Positions 1 through 12,800 are shown, numbered from the stretch's first letter. The stretch: 64,000 nucleotides of DNA from Beaufortia kweichowensis (GCA_019155185.1 CM032816.1:4515010-4579009), one strand, 5' to 3'. Notes: generated by a model from the letters alone, not told the origin. Made by a program: numbers and translations.

Positions 1-2361
1 GTCATATAGAAAAAAACACATTATTGTTTGTGATAATGCCAGCAGAGGTAGTTTTGATGGCAGTCATGGATGGTCAGCATTGTTTGTGTGTGTATATGAG
101 TGGATATTGACTTGCTGATCTTGCAGTATCCTTTGCTTCTATATCTAATTGTGCATGATGGCTTTATGAGGCACATACAAAAGGAGGAGGTCAGGACTGG
201 CGGACACAAGTTAATTATATCATATCTTCTGTGATTTTGTTTTAGACGGGATGTCAGCTATACACTAAATTGTCAGGCCGCAATGTATAATGCAGTACAA
301 CTTGCCCTGTATTCTGCATGGACCCCATAATAATTATAGTTTTGGTTACACGTGTTGCTTTGAAGCCATCTAAAAGCGGCTGTGTTTCGTAACATGACAA
401 AATTCACTTAAATTACTGTTTCGGAAATGAAAAATAATGGTTACACATCCTAGATACACAACACAGATTTTTTTGTCCAGTCAAATGCTTACAAATTATT
501 TATAGAAGAAAAACATAGCCTATGCAAAATTTATATGGTTCACCAACCTGATCTCACAGAAATTCATACGTATTTAACAAAGTGGCAAATTTGTATGAAT
601 TCGTAAGATGTGAACTGTAAAAAAACATATGATTGTTAAAAAAATGAAAGGCCCACCTCTAACATCACTTGGAAGAAGGTAAATATAAGAATGTACGAAT
701 TCGTACAAATTTGTGACTTTGTAAAATATATACAACATCCTGTAAGATTATGTTCAGTTCACTCAAATTTTCTTTTTTAATAAAAATCATCAACACAGGA
801 AGAAAAATCATCAGATGTTTTTGCATGCGCTTGCAATGGCTTATCTCTTTGTTTTCACACTTGGCCATACACATACACATTTGTACATGTCTTTTGGTTA
901 AAATACTCTGCACGTGTGCATGCACACCACAAGGTCTGTCCTTGAACCTTTTCCCGGATGATTTATACGCGTTTGGCTAAATAAGGTTAAGTGAAGGTGA
1001 GACCTCTCAGGGTTTCCTCAGGCCAACCTCAGCCTCATTGTCATAACAATCTCTTCGTCCTCTTTTCCTACCCTATTCTCCTTCGTTTTTTCATTTGACA
1101 CACTAAATTACAATCTGCCAGAGAAATTGTAGACGCTTCCTAAAATCTTGTTCATGTAATGGTATTCATCGACATAAATAGCAGAAGCCCGGGAGGTTTC
1201 CTTAATCTACCACTTAATATGCAAATGAGGATTCATTTTATTGGTTCCCCAGTCATTGAAACGGAAGATCTGCCGTATTGAATTTCGTTTTGCAGGGGGT
1301 TTTAAGCAAATCCTTTCGAAAGCACGATGTGCCCTGATATCAATGGGGTGGGCGGTTATGGTACAAGGTATTCGAATCAGCTCTTTACTGTACAGGCAGT
1401 CTCTCACATTTCGCTACAGCTACTGTAAACCATGTGCTCCAGCGGTATTACATAATCACTCTTCAAACTCTGCAAAGTCAGGGATCTGCTTTTTCACAGG
1501 ATCAAGATGCACAAAATATTTTTTTATATAATAACTGAAACCCATATACATTTATGTTTATAATAATATGTTTGTTTTAATTTTATAGACATCTCAGTCA
1601 GATCTTTGATGCAGTTCTGCTGTCATTTCATATAATCCATATTAGTTTTGTGTTCTGTATGTTGTAAGATGTATCTGGTGCATTTTTGTCTTGAAAATGA
1701 ATGATGTTATAATATGAGACTATATCTACTGCATGAAAGACACTTTAGTGTTCAGAAAGTACAGATGGAACTAATTATTATTATAAATGTGTGTGGTATC
1801 AACCATCACAATCATATTTTATTTGAACTCCAAACAGAGAGCCTTGCCTCTCTCGGGCTGAAAAGCAAACTGAGATGTTGGACCGTTGGTTTTATGTACT
1901 GTGGGTGGATTGATGTCTAACATTATTATACAATATTATCTGAGGGTGACCTTTATTCAGGTCTTGTGTAAATGTGTTAAAATGTGAAGTATGAAATGTT
2001 GTGTGAGAAGCTGAGAACCAGTAAAACTAAAAAAGTCAAAATGAAATCAAAATGGATTTGTTTTACTTTCTTAACACATATTTTGTCTTATTTTGCAAAT
2101 TGTTTTCCAAACACATTTTCCAAAGAATAAATGTTGTTTTAAAAACCTTTCATTAAAACCGATAACTTGCTTTTACAACTATTCATAGCTGATTTCACCA
2201 AGCCCTTAACACCTGTCACAAAGAGACACCTTTCTCAATCCTGACATTACCAGTAAGAAAAATAAGAAAAAATAATGGTTGTTCATTTTTCCTGAACCAT
2301 CTGCAACTGGTTAGGCAAAGTCCCACCCCTGATTTATGCCATAGATTGTGCATATGTTGTG

Positions 2362-2490
2362 TTAAAGGAATAGTTCACCAAAATATAATAATTATAATAT
2401 GAAAATCATAATTTATGATTGTAATCCCAGCTGTATATGACTTACTTTCTTTAGCTAAACAGAAATTTTATAGTAAATTGCTGTTGTGTT
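2362..2490. repeat. AGTTCACCC-family inverted-repeat element, left end
   Basis: The stretch begins TTAAAGGAATAGTTCACC, close to the end of a dispersed fish element that recurs in this window at 3914-4178, 6506-6614, 23752-24014, 31868-32012 and 34715-34753. Inside it the text 'tgacttactttctt' also matches the family interior. The right end could not be placed, so the boundary is approximate. It is probably a non-autonomous DNA element relic. Confidence 0.5.
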
Positions 2491-2670
2491 ATCTTCTTAC
2501 ATGGGATCCCAAATATTGAAGCATATGCATCTATTATTAAAGTAATCCAACGCCAATAGGTTAATAAATGTCTTCTGATGTGAAATTATAGGTTTGTAAG
2601 AAAAAAAACGATTTATAATTTGAGCTGGCGATCAATATAATGGAAACCAATCAATCAGCATTCTAAATTA

Positions 2671-2792
2671 AAATATGGCGGCACATTGATAACTTTTAAT
2701 TTTATTGGTGCTTGTGAATATATATGTGTTTATATGCGACACAAGATATAAATACCAATGAGATTCGAAGTTATCAACATGCCACCATATTT
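2671..2792. repeat. Short foldback (25-bp arms, ~72-bp loop)
   Basis: The arms at 2671-2695 and 2768-2792 are reverse complements at about 22 of 25 positions; the left arm begins AAATATGGCGGCA. The loop is AT-rich. It may be a small MITE relic. No target-site duplication was recognised. Confidence 0.55.
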
Positions 2793-2992
2793 AAACATAG
2801 CGCTCATTTGTGTTAAAGTGATGAAAGTGAGCAAAACATGAGACAATTTTGATGAACTTTACCTTAAAGAAATGTTTTGGAAAGTACCACAGTGTTTTAG
2901 GAGTCGTTTAAATCAAAAGAAATATCTTAAGTGTTAATGTTCAAAATATTTTTATATGCTGAAATTTAAAATGTCTTTCTCTTCAATTTCAG

Positions 2993-3034
2993 GATCTTCC
3001 CCAAACACGACAAAGACAAATACGGCCCTGCAGT
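2993..3034 (+). CDS. Orphan upstream exon A (42 nt), possible long tjp1 N-terminus
   Basis: A pyrimidine-rich acceptor (cttcaatttcag) precedes it and a GTAAGC donor follows. In the only open frame that continues into the next exon it reads IFPKHDKDKYGPAV. It begins and ends in phase 2, so it is an internal coding exon, with its first exon left of the window. With the exon at 3128-3287 it gives about 67 residues. I do not recognise the product with certainty. It could be an upstream alternative N-terminus of ZO-1 or part of a separate upstream gene. Confidence 0.6.
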
Positions 3035-3127
3035 GTAAGCATTTTAAACCTTCTTACTCTATTTCACTCCTTTATTAGTTATATTCAACTAAAAACCACA
3101 TCCTAAAACACGTGTCTTTCCTCACAG

Positions 3128-3287
3128 TTACTACCCCAAGTTCAACGCATTCATCCCCACCCCAGGCGCCAACACCCTGTTGGATGAGTCGGAGGGTTCT
3201 GCGCACGGTAAGCCATCCCTGCGCAGAATCAAGGGCCGAATTCACCGCAGCAAGAGCCTGGACAGCATCGACCTGCTGGACTCAAAT
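3128..3287 (+). CDS. Orphan upstream exon B (160 nt), Ser/Arg-rich with RSKSLDSIDLL
   Basis: The acceptor is cctcacag and the donor is GTGAGT. It joins the exon at 2993-3034 in frame (GT|T codon) and reads YYPKFNAFIPTPGANTLLDE, then a basic stretch with KGRIHRSKSLDSIDLLDSN. The RSKSLDS run looks like a basophilic kinase / 14-3-3 type site. It ends in phase 0. No continuing exon was recognised in the next 19 kb, but tjp1 exon 2 (39848) accepts phase 0, so skipping the 22470 first exon would give an N-terminally extended ZO-1. The alternative is an unrelated upstream gene whose later exons I missed. Confidence 0.65.
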
Positions 3288-3851
3288 GTGAGTTTACTGC
3301 AGTAAAGCCTGCATGTGTGGGGGTGGAGAGCGCGTGTGTGTGACCGAGTGTGCACAAATGAGATGTTGTGTGTCAGGGCTCTGTGTGCATGTATATGTAA
3401 GTTCCACTGATGTGTGTATGCACGTTTGTTTATATAAATGCACATGTACCAGTATGTCTGCATGAGTGCTTAAGTAAGGGATTTCCACAAGAGTGAACAA
3501 GACATGCATAGTTATAATAATTTACATTAATTATTAGACACACAGCTGGAGCTAATTCATAAGATGGATGTGGGAGGAGATATTTAAAAAGAATAAAAAA
3601 AACCCCTAAAAATACAGTCATTGAAATGTAAGCGGTTGGGGACCACGTCTCACGTATAAAACATTGAAAAGTGTTTGTACACGCAGTCAACAGTGTCTGT
3701 GCGGTGTGCACATATTTGCGATTTATTTTAAGATATGTGCATGGCAAATTGTGTACATATATTTCAATGCTTACTTTGTGCATTCTGCTCTAAAAATAAT
3801 TTCAAAAAAAGCATTATGAGGTTTAATGCAATCAAACCTGGTATGATGAAG

Positions 3852-4255
3852 CAGGAGAATGTTCTATACTATAGAAGTGAATGGGGACTGGAGTTTAACA
3901 TTCAAACCTGAACCCTTTAAGTGACAAATCGTTCACAAGTTTAAATTTTGTCAATATTAATGTCATTCCAAACACGTATGACGTTTTGTTTCTTCTGCAG
4001 AACACGAAACAAACGGGAACCAAATAACACTGACCACCATTGACTTCCATTATATGAGCACAAAACCACTGAGACATTTATCAAAATATATTCTTTTGTG
4101 TTCTGCAGAACATATACAGGATATGACAGCAAATAAATGATAACAGAATTTTGATTTTGGATGAACTGTTCCTTTAAGGGCTTCAGTTTTAAATGTCAGA
4201 CACCAGTCCCCATTCACTTCCATAGTATTGAACATTCTTGTTAAACATCTCCTGT
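3852..4255. repeat. Nested foldback: outer arms around an AGTTCACCC-family element
   Basis: Outer arms at about 3852-3920 and 4171-4255 are long imperfect reverse complements; both contain the sequence for 'agtgaatggggactgg' or its complement. The interior (about 3914-4178) resembles the common fish element: it contains TTGACTTCCATTATATGAGCAC and CTTTTGTGTTCTGCAGAAC and ends ATGAACTGTTCCTTTAA. The unit is either one long foldback element or an insertion into an older one. Confidence 0.65.
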
Positions 4256-5003
4256 TTATGGTTTGAAATGGGTGTGAGTAAAAGATGACCAAATATTCAT
4301 GTTTGGGTAAACCGTTTCAGCACAACTCACATTAAACAAATCTCGACATCTCATATTCTTTTTAAAATTACATTGCCTACCATGAGGCCTCATGAATGTT
4401 GCATAAGGCTGTCATGTTCGGCTTGTGCACACCGTCTGAATTCCTCATAGATACTTCATGAGGTCATGCTTTATGCAACACCTGAATAAATTCCTGTACC
4501 AAGATTCTGTTCTGTTTGTAAAGTAAACACCTGGGATTTGAAGTACCCCAGGATGTCTCACAATCTGTGTTGCCTTTGGGAAAACTCACTCTAACATGTT
4601 TATTATTCTAATGAGCTCTGAGCGGGATCTCCATGAGCCATCGCTGTGGAAAAATAAAATACTTGTTTGAGTCTCTCACATAAATGAATTGATTGTGGTT
4701 AAAATTACACATATTGTTTAAACACATTTTTTTCTGTGGATCAGAGTATTTTTTAGTTAAAGCTGAAATCTTTGTTAACTATTTTTGATGGAAAATAAAC
4801 ATATACGATCAGGTCTTCTTACCTTAATCCGATTCACAATGGTAAGCTTATATTATTGATTTATAATTTAAATTTTAATAATTTAAAATGCTATTTTTTA
4901 GATTTTGAGAAAAATTTGAACTTTAAGATTTTGAGAAAAATGCAAATTTTGAGATTTTGAGAAAATGCTAATTTTGAGAATTTGAGATTAGTCAGGTTTC
5001 TTA

Positions 5004-5257
5004 CATTCAGTGATGTTACCACCGATAGTCCACCTATTAACTCGAAAGGCAGACAGGAAATCATTCAGTGAAAAGGCAGACGGCAAAAGACAGACGGGAA
5101 ATCATTCAGAGAAATCATTCACAGTCAGTGACGTCACCACCTATAGTCCACCTATTAATTCAAAAGACAGACGGGAAATCATTCAGGGAAATCATTCACA
5201 TTCAGTGACGTCACCACCTATAGTCCACCTATTAATTCTAAAGGCGGACAGGAAATC
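5004..5257. repeat. Tandem repeat, ~77-bp unit, three copies
   Basis: The segment 'agtgacgtcaccacctatag' recurs with near identity starting near 5009, 5127 and 5204. Each copy is followed by a CCACCTATTAA segment and a GACGGGAAATCATTCAG segment. Spacing is 118 then 77 bp, because the first unit carries an internal duplication of its purine-rich half. Two of the copies contain TGACGTCA, a palindromic CRE/ATF-type core. Confidence 0.8.
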
Positions 5258-6017
5258 AAGTCTGTAGTACCTGCAAATGGAACAAGATGTTTTTTCTACA
5301 ACATCTGCTCAAATAGAAAACCTTAGAATAGACTTTCATGCATTATTTCATTTGGGACATTTACATATTACAGAAAACAGTAAGAAAGATGGTTAAGGTG
5401 TTTCTAATTCTACCCATTGGACATTCAAATCGAACACGAATTTGATGCCTAAAAATGTCCAGCAGGCTGCCTGCTTCTTAAAACCATGTCTGTACTTTAA
5501 AAGACAGCTGCAAGAACAATTGACAGGCGTAAAGAGGTGCCAAGTGATTGACCAAACACAAATTTTAACAAAGCGTCCACTACAAAAGCTGTCAGCCTCA
5601 GTTAGGTGAGTTAGCACCGGGTTATTAAAGCCCTTTAAAATGTACTTGCTCTGCCTGTGCCTAAAATACCTCACTTCTCCAAGACATCTTTGTGAAATAA
5701 GAGGGTACCACCGTCCAGGACCCTGTACATATTTCTCTCGTAACCGAACACACACACATACACTGGCAGGGGAAACTTGCTGAGTGGACCTGAATGCCAA
5801 AGGCAGCTGATGAGAGTAACGTACCGGCACATAGTGAGTGATGATGCCGCAGCAACGCTTGAGTGTAGACTTTCTTCTTCTGCCACTTGCTGTACTGACG
5901 CTCTCACAGAAAGATGTAAGAGAGACAAATGGAGAGTTTTCAAGCCAGGTGCTGCAGATGACACCATTAATGGCTGTTGCTATTAAATAAAAGCACAAGC
6001 AAAATAGTGGTACTATG

Positions 6018-6092
6018 GTGTTGCTGGGTGTTGCTATACAGCGTTGCTTTGTGGTTAATACGAGACCCTGGAGGTTGCTATGTAGTTGCCAG
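6018..6092. repeat. GTTGCTAGG/CTAGCAAC minisatellite, short block
   Basis: GTTGCTGGGTGTTGCTA, GCGTTGCTTTGTGG, GAGGTTGCTATG and TAGTTGCCAGG are degenerate repeats of a ~10-20 bp motif. It is the reverse-complement orientation of the blocks at 12503-12643 and 49401-49502. Confidence 0.6.
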
Positions 6093-6505
6093 GTACAGTA
6101 GTTACTTTCTGGCCCAAGTCTGTTATTCTGGTTTGTAAATTTGGCTTGTGTCTTCAATATAAATATATGAATGTTTAACAATTCAAAGTATAATTCACAT
6201 ACACTCACAAAAATAAAGTTGCTAGAAAGGGTTCTTCACGACAATGCCATAGAAGAACATTTTTGTTTTTTTCACTACTTTTCATTTTATTGTCTTCTAT
6301 TCATACACCGGCAAATGCAACAGACCAGAAGCATAAGCTGATGTGTGAAAAATCACATTACTATGAAGAAATTTTTGTGCAACAGAAAGGGTCTGTGAAT
6401 GATTAATTTTTTTTATAAAAGCATAAAGCCTGACAAATATCTTTTTAAGAACCTTTGTTTTTAGAAGTGTAACACAAACAGTGCGGGACATGTTATACAT
6501 TAATG

Positions 6506-6614
6506 TTAAAGGAAAAGTTCACCCAAAAATTGGACCCTATTGACTTTCCATAGTAGGAATAAAAATTACTATGGTCAAGTCAAAACAATAGTTGTGGGTG
6601 AACTATTCCTTTAA
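6506..6614. repeat. Short (109 bp) AGTTCACCC-family MITE
   Basis: It begins TTAAAGGAAAAGTTCACCC and ends GGGTGAACTATTCCTTTAA, so both terminal inverted repeats are present. The interior is only ~70 bp, making this an internally deleted copy of the family. Confidence 0.8.
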
Positions 6615-7175
6615 TAGGCTAATAATATTAGAAGTGGTAGATTATTTGGTTTTGGAGTAATTAGATGAGAAATGTTGACGCTCATAATGACTTTTAGTTG
6701 CAGATTTTTGTATTTTGGCAAACGTGACAACCATCTGCATTGGAGTTTGTTTAGATCTTCAGATTAAAAAGGAAACACATGTGAGCACTACTGCAGATAA
6801 ATTAGAGAAAGTCTCAAATCGCTCCTTTCCATCGTCATCTACAGTAGTAGAGAGGCAATAAAGAGATTTTATTTGTGATTGATCTTCTTCCTAAGTGAAA
6901 CAGACATATTTTACAGTCCAGCTGTTGTGTGACAGTTTCCAGTCTTGCCTTTATTATTTTTAAATATTACATAACAACTGCATCATGGAATACATAAAAC
7001 TGTGCTACGGGAGCTGCATCTGAAGCGGTGATAACACTTCTTTTAATGGAGCTTTGATTTTTTTATTTATGCGTGTGCATGCATTATCTGTGTTGTCGGT
7101 GTGGCTAATAAAATTGGAGTGTTTGAAGTCACTGCGTTTGGCTGAGCGCCCAATCCTGCTGTCATCTGTGTTGGC

Positions 7176-7278
<103 letters not shown>

Positions 7279-7327
7279 AGAGCATGAATCAGTTGTTAGT
7301 GCATAGGTTGCAGAAAGCTGCACAGCA

Positions 7328-7350
7328 GAGAGAGAGAGAGAGAGAGAGAG
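7328..7350. repeat. (AG)n microsatellite
   Basis: Eleven or so AG dinucleotides, 50 bp downstream of the (TC)n tract and complementary to it. Confidence 0.9.
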
Positions 7351-10300
7351 CTAGATGAGAAATGCAGCACAGTGAAATGCATCACATAAGTCTGGTCGAG
7401 CGAGACTCTCTCTCTCCCTATCTTTCTCCCTGTCCATCTCTTCATCTCACGAACATTCTTCTTCTTCTCTTTTTGCCGATATCAGCTCTCCACCTCTCAT
7501 CTTCATTCAATCACTCCATTCAATTTCTTCATTTCACCTTGAAAGCCAATATTAAAGGCACGGGAGCAGAAAATATAATAGGACATAAATTGATATCACT
7601 ATTCTTTTGCTACGCTTCAAGTAAACCCCTCTGAGGCTTTCCACGGTTTTTTAGGTCAAATGTCAAACACAATTAACAAATTTTCCAGTGTGTATTTTCT
7701 TAGGATTTTCTTTGATTAAAAGAATCGTTCTCCTACAAAAATTATTAGACTTCACACTTAGATATATTAAAAATATGCCGCCATTTTTCTGTCATCACAT
7801 AAAACATAAACATTCAAATCATGTGGACTACTTTCATGATACTTTTATGATATATTTTGTCATTTTAATACTTAAAACCCCCAGTCGCTATTTACTTTCA
7901 TTATCCAAAAAGAGTAAACAGGATATTTCTCGAAATTCACATGTCATCAAATGACTTCATATAGGTGTGAAACAAAATGACGGTGAATGAACAATGACAA
8001 ACTTTGCCATTTTTAGTTAACTATTCCCTATTCCCAAAATATACTTGCTAGTCGCCACATTTATAACCTCAGGACATGATTACAAAGGAACACGTACACA
8101 ATATATTTTTCACGCAGCGTTCTTCTGGCGTTCTCAGCTGTTCTGCTGTTTAAAAACTTTTCGGTAATGTTTCGTTTTGCCACACGGAGGTAGTTGCAAA
8201 TGACAGAAACGCTAAAGCTAATCCGTCCAGTGCTATATAATCCAAAATGATTTTGCTAATTACTGCAAAGGTGTTGCACGATCGCTAACCCACTGCCCAC
8301 AAGGAATGATCTTAGCTAGCATCCTAATAAGTCACATGCTAATCTGTTAGCATGCTAATCTGGCTTTGATCCCGACTACAAAATAAAGAGCAGTGACACA
8401 TATTTATATTTGAGCCTGCCACGAACAAGAGCGATACGCTTGCAGCCCTAGCCAGAAAACACCAGCGTAAGCATTTAGCACGCTGCTCGGTGTGCCAAAA
8501 GTGCTGCAGCTGCAATTGCAGCGAAGACGAGACTGCAGTTGAATTAACCGATATGCATATTCAGAGATCTGTAAGAGAGAGAGAGAGATATAAAGAGACA
8601 TGGGGTGAGAGAGTTATGCTGGAAGAGATGTCCCAGCACGTGAGATGGGAAGAGAGGGGGTCTGCCCTTGGATGAGGTGTGTACGTGCAGGGGGGGTGTA
8701 TCCCATCCATATGTCATAGAGACAGAACATGGAGGTGAAGAAGCGCTATATAGCATATTGAAGTACACAGTGTGTGAAATGAGTTTAGAACAAGATTTTT
8801 TCTTTGTTTTAAGGGGAATGTTACCTTGAGTGTCGCTAGGAGCTCCATGCTATGCTGTTAGGGTCCCTAGAGCATGATGGGAAAGAGAGAGAGAGTGTGT
8901 TTGAGGAGAACATTTTGTACTGTACGGCACTGGAACAATGCTGCGTGTGTGCATATGCATTAGAGAGTGTGTCACGTTTGATCTGTGAAAGGTGTTGTGT
9001 GTTTAACGCGTGTCGTTGTTTTCACCCTATCGGCTGGGTGTGAGTGTGTATACTAAGAAGTGAATACATTTTTGCGACGGTGACCCTTAACATGCTCAGA
9101 TGTGCATTTCAAAGAGTGTGTGTGTGCAGGAATGGTCCTGTATGTTAGGAGTCGTTTGTAATGCAATTCAGCACACCGTTCACCTGCTGATAAAACACAT
9201 TTGTGGGGTGAATTTCATAAAACCTGTTCAATATTTTAATGAAATACAAAAAATTAAGCTAAAAATACAAAAATAAAAAAGCAATGATATTATATAAATA
9301 AAAGCTATTTTAGGGCTATTAATTATTTTGCATTGTGATATTTTAATGACAGGTAAGAATCGCTATGCTCATTAGTGTAATAAGAAAATATGACAAAATA
9401 TTTATGTGAAATGTGATGTGTAATGTGAAAAAACAGGCTAAAGTCTCGAAATTTAATTACAAGATTAGGATCATCACAGCCATAAAAATTAAGTTTATTG
9501 CTGTAAATATAATGATGAAATGATATGATTTTAATTTATTCAATCAAAGTTTGATTTATAATACTGAAATTAATGATTTAAAATACTGAAATTAATTATT
9601 TTGTTGATGCTACATATTATTCATTTTTGCACAAAAAATACCAGAAGTTGGCTTTCTAAATATTAATTAAATCTTTGACATGGTTTTACTCTGTCAATAT
9701 TCAAGATATTATATATCTTTAATGTTAGATTTTAATATTAGATATTATATAGCTTATATATAATATCACAGAATGATTTTTGTAGGAAACATTACATCAC
9801 AAATATGACTTCAGCTGGGTTTTCACATATATGATCACATTTGTATTTGTATAAATATATGTATTTGATTGGTATCTTGTCTGTGTGTGTGGGATACATG
9901 GTTTGCAGAGGCTGTAAGGTCAAAGTTTGAGAGTCATGAGGTCCATGTGACCATGTGTATCCCCTCAAGCTTTCTCAAACTTTGACATATGGCGATAGTG
10001 ATTCACAGATTCTGCCCGCAGATAATAACAGAATTTCAGAACAGAATGCAGAACTTGAACAAACAGCACATGCTAAGCATAACAGTTACTGAATGTCATT
10101 TTATTCCTTAATGTGATAAACACATATAAATTTGTCATTTGCCATTACTGTAATGTTTTTGGTTGTTAACGTTCCTGCGCTTTTTAAACTAATGGGGTCT
10201 TAGTGACACATGCACTGTCAGTCTGTATTGAGCATCAATCTATATTTAAACATTTACATCAGTTATTGAGATTATGTAACGTGAAACATTGTTTTGGCGG

Positions 10301-11787
10301 AACATGACGGTCTTGTCTAAATACTGTAGTTGATGTCCACACCAGCAGTTTTCAAGGAAGCATCTACTAAGGGACATTTCTGCATAAATATGGGATTTTG
10401 AATGTCATATAGCACAAAGCGGGTTTAGGATGAATTTTAGTTGACTGTTGCTGTTACATACATTGGTTGTTAGTTATGTTGGGTCAAAATTATATAAAGA
10501 TATCATCCTTATCATTTTCATGTTTCTTAATTGTTATTTAATAATGTATGATGCTGGTAACACTGTTACAATAGATTTATGCAAATGAGCTTACTCTGAT
10601 AGGTTCAATTAACAAAACAAATCTTAATGATGTTAGCTATAACTGATAATAATGAATTAACTCTATTGTAAAGAATATAAAGCTTTTATTCTGAAATAAA
10701 ACTGTGAGGTTATTCAAAGATATTATTAATACAGGAAATAACTGCAATATTAATATTGTTTTTATCTCACAGTTTTGCATTTGTTTTCAATAGAGTGATT
10801 TTCAAACGTTTTGCGAATCATTAAAATAAATAAACTCCATAGAGCAATTCGTTCTGGAGTCTGACATCACCACTGCTTACAGCATTAATCAACAAGCCCG
10901 CGGGTCAACAGCATTCCAAGGAGAAATGTAATGAGGTTTTATTGACACTGAAGTCCTTATTGGACCTTATTGATGACAATGTTTATCTATTGCTGCTCAT
11001 CATATTGTGAAAGCTCTTGAGTTGCATTATATGGAAACTGCTGTTGTTTTAACAGTCATTTGAAAAGCAATCATTTTGATAGACTGACATCTGTGAACAA
11101 CATATGCCAAATATATCATCCATGTTATTCAAGGTTAAAAGCCAAAATATGTTTTAACATTTTTAATTTTCCTTATCTGATTCTTTGTGCTTCACAGTTT
11201 TAAACTGTGTTTTCCGTTTCCACCTTAACAACATGTTGCATCCTCTAACAATCAATTTCAGTTAATAGAAAAGTTGATTGAATTGATTCTTGATGATAAA
11301 ATCTAAAGATGTAAGCCTTGTCCTTCAGGTTTGCTATTGTGTCACACAATTGAAGGTCATCTGCTTTCCTATAAACACACGTGCATATTCTAAACTACAA
11401 TACATGCCAGTTTAAGAAATAAGTCTTACACAGTAAACTGATCATAAAAAATGTGTTTAGGATACCTAAGGCAATGCTGTTTTTCATGAATTACTGCTTC
11501 CGTCAGTGTCTCAGAATGCTCTGTCTTACACACTGTTAAACATAAAGGGTCACTTGTAAATCCCAGTGATGATATTGGCATCTGGGCTTGATTTATAGCT
11601 AATGGAATGATCTGGAATCCAAGCCCAGTTTAGGGCAAAAGATCAGCTGGGTTATAAACATCACATTTTTGTAGCGGAGATGTGAATGTCTGCAAAAATA
11701 TCCTGGAGTCTTGTGACAAAATATTAAAATTTCTAAAATGTGCACGATTAAAATACACAGGGTTGAAAGGGTTAAACCACAATACAT

Positions 11788-11834
11788 TTACATTTAATTA
11801 ATTTGCAGACGCTTTGAAGCGACTCACAAATGAC
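11788..11834. repeat. Dispersed repeat fragment (CATTTACATTTA..GCAGACGCTTT..GCGACTCAC)
   Basis: It matches the frequent fish motif that reads roughly ATTTAGCAGACGCTTT followed by AAGCGACTTACAAAT. Related degenerate copies lie near 12660-12800. The full element was not delimited. Confidence 0.5.
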
Positions 11835-12502
11835 AGAAGCAATCAACACAACAAAAGAGCAACTAAAAGGGATAAGGTTCTCATATGATGCTATTGATGC
11901 TGTTGATCTATTATTAATCAGTGCTCAAACTTAATTTAAATATGAATTAATCTGAATAAATCATAATTTAGCAGCATCTCAGGCATATTTTACAAAGTTT
12001 GTGTGTGTTTAATGGGTCAGATACTACACTATAGTGTTCTGCCAACACTGGTTTCATTTGATGAGTAGATTCGGTGAACTGACATCCCCCCCACCAGTCT
12101 TGTGTTGTTGTTAATTTACTCTAATGGAAGGGATTGTGCCATCTCAGCTGAATGTTATTAAAGCCCCTTGAGATTTCAGACACACAGGCTTAAACTGACT
12201 AATGGTTTACCACCAAACATATTGAACGAGTATAATTCTTTTCACTTTAACGCTTTGTCTATTAAACAGCAAACTGGTTTTCTTTGTTTCCACGTTTACC
12301 GCTATGATATCATTGTTTATACACTACTTGTTGATAAGTTACTTAAACAACAACAAGCACAGTGAAAGCAGATGTCAGTAGCACTTATGTGTTTTAAAGC
12401 CATATGATAAGGAACAGACTGAATTTTAAGTACATTTAAGTCTATTTGCTTAAAATCGTGTTGTCCCAGTTTTGTTGTAGTTATTTTGCGTAACCCTTTT
12501 AT

Positions 12503-12643
12503 CCAGAATACCTTAGCAACTGCGTAGCAACACCCTAGCAACCACTTAGCAACACCCTAGCAACCACCCAGAATACCTTAGCAACTGCCTAGTAACACCA
12601 TAGCAACCACATAGCAACACCTTAGCAACCTAAGAACTGCCTA
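12503..12643. repeat. CTAGCAACCAC minisatellite
   Basis: About ten degenerate copies of (C)CTTAGCAACCAC / CCCTAGCAACAC are interleaved with CCAGAATACC. The same motif occurs at 49401-49502 (intron of tjp1) and inverted at 6018-6092, so it is a dispersed family. Confidence 0.85.
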
Positions 12644-12659
12644 GTTATGTGTTACATTT

Positions 12660-12800
12660 GCATTTTAAGCATTTTATAGATGCTAGTATTATCCAAAGGG
12701 ACATGCAGTGCATTCAAACAATAAATTCACTATTGTATTTATGTTTACATTTATGCTAGTGGCAAATGCTTTAATCCAAAGCAATTTATAATACATTCAG
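12660..12800. repeat. Two degenerate copies of a dispersed ATTTA..GATGCT..ATCCAAAG motif
   Basis: TTATAGATGCTAGTATTATCCAAAGGGACATGC (12674 on) and a second version with AATGCTTTAATCCAAAGC (12766 on) are both related to the motif at 11788. They look like decayed SINE-like or Helitron-like fragments; the class is not resolved. Confidence 0.4.

Larger units (their letters stand above)
1..2992. other. Left-edge non-coding sequence, intergenic or intronic
   Basis: No exon with a recognisable product was found here on either strand. Every open frame is short, AT-rich and without splice context. The segment contains an AGTTCACC-type repeat end near 2362 and an inverted repeat at 2671-2792. If the exons at 2993-3287 are internal exons, as their splice phases imply, this stretch is intron sequence of that gene and its start lies left of the window. 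Confidence 0.5.

Noticed and set aside
5393..6208. 271-codon open frame on the - strand, the longest outside known exons.
   Set aside because: No recognisable domain, runs through the CTAGCAAC-type minisatellite, has no splice or promoter context and is ordinary for a chance frame of this size.
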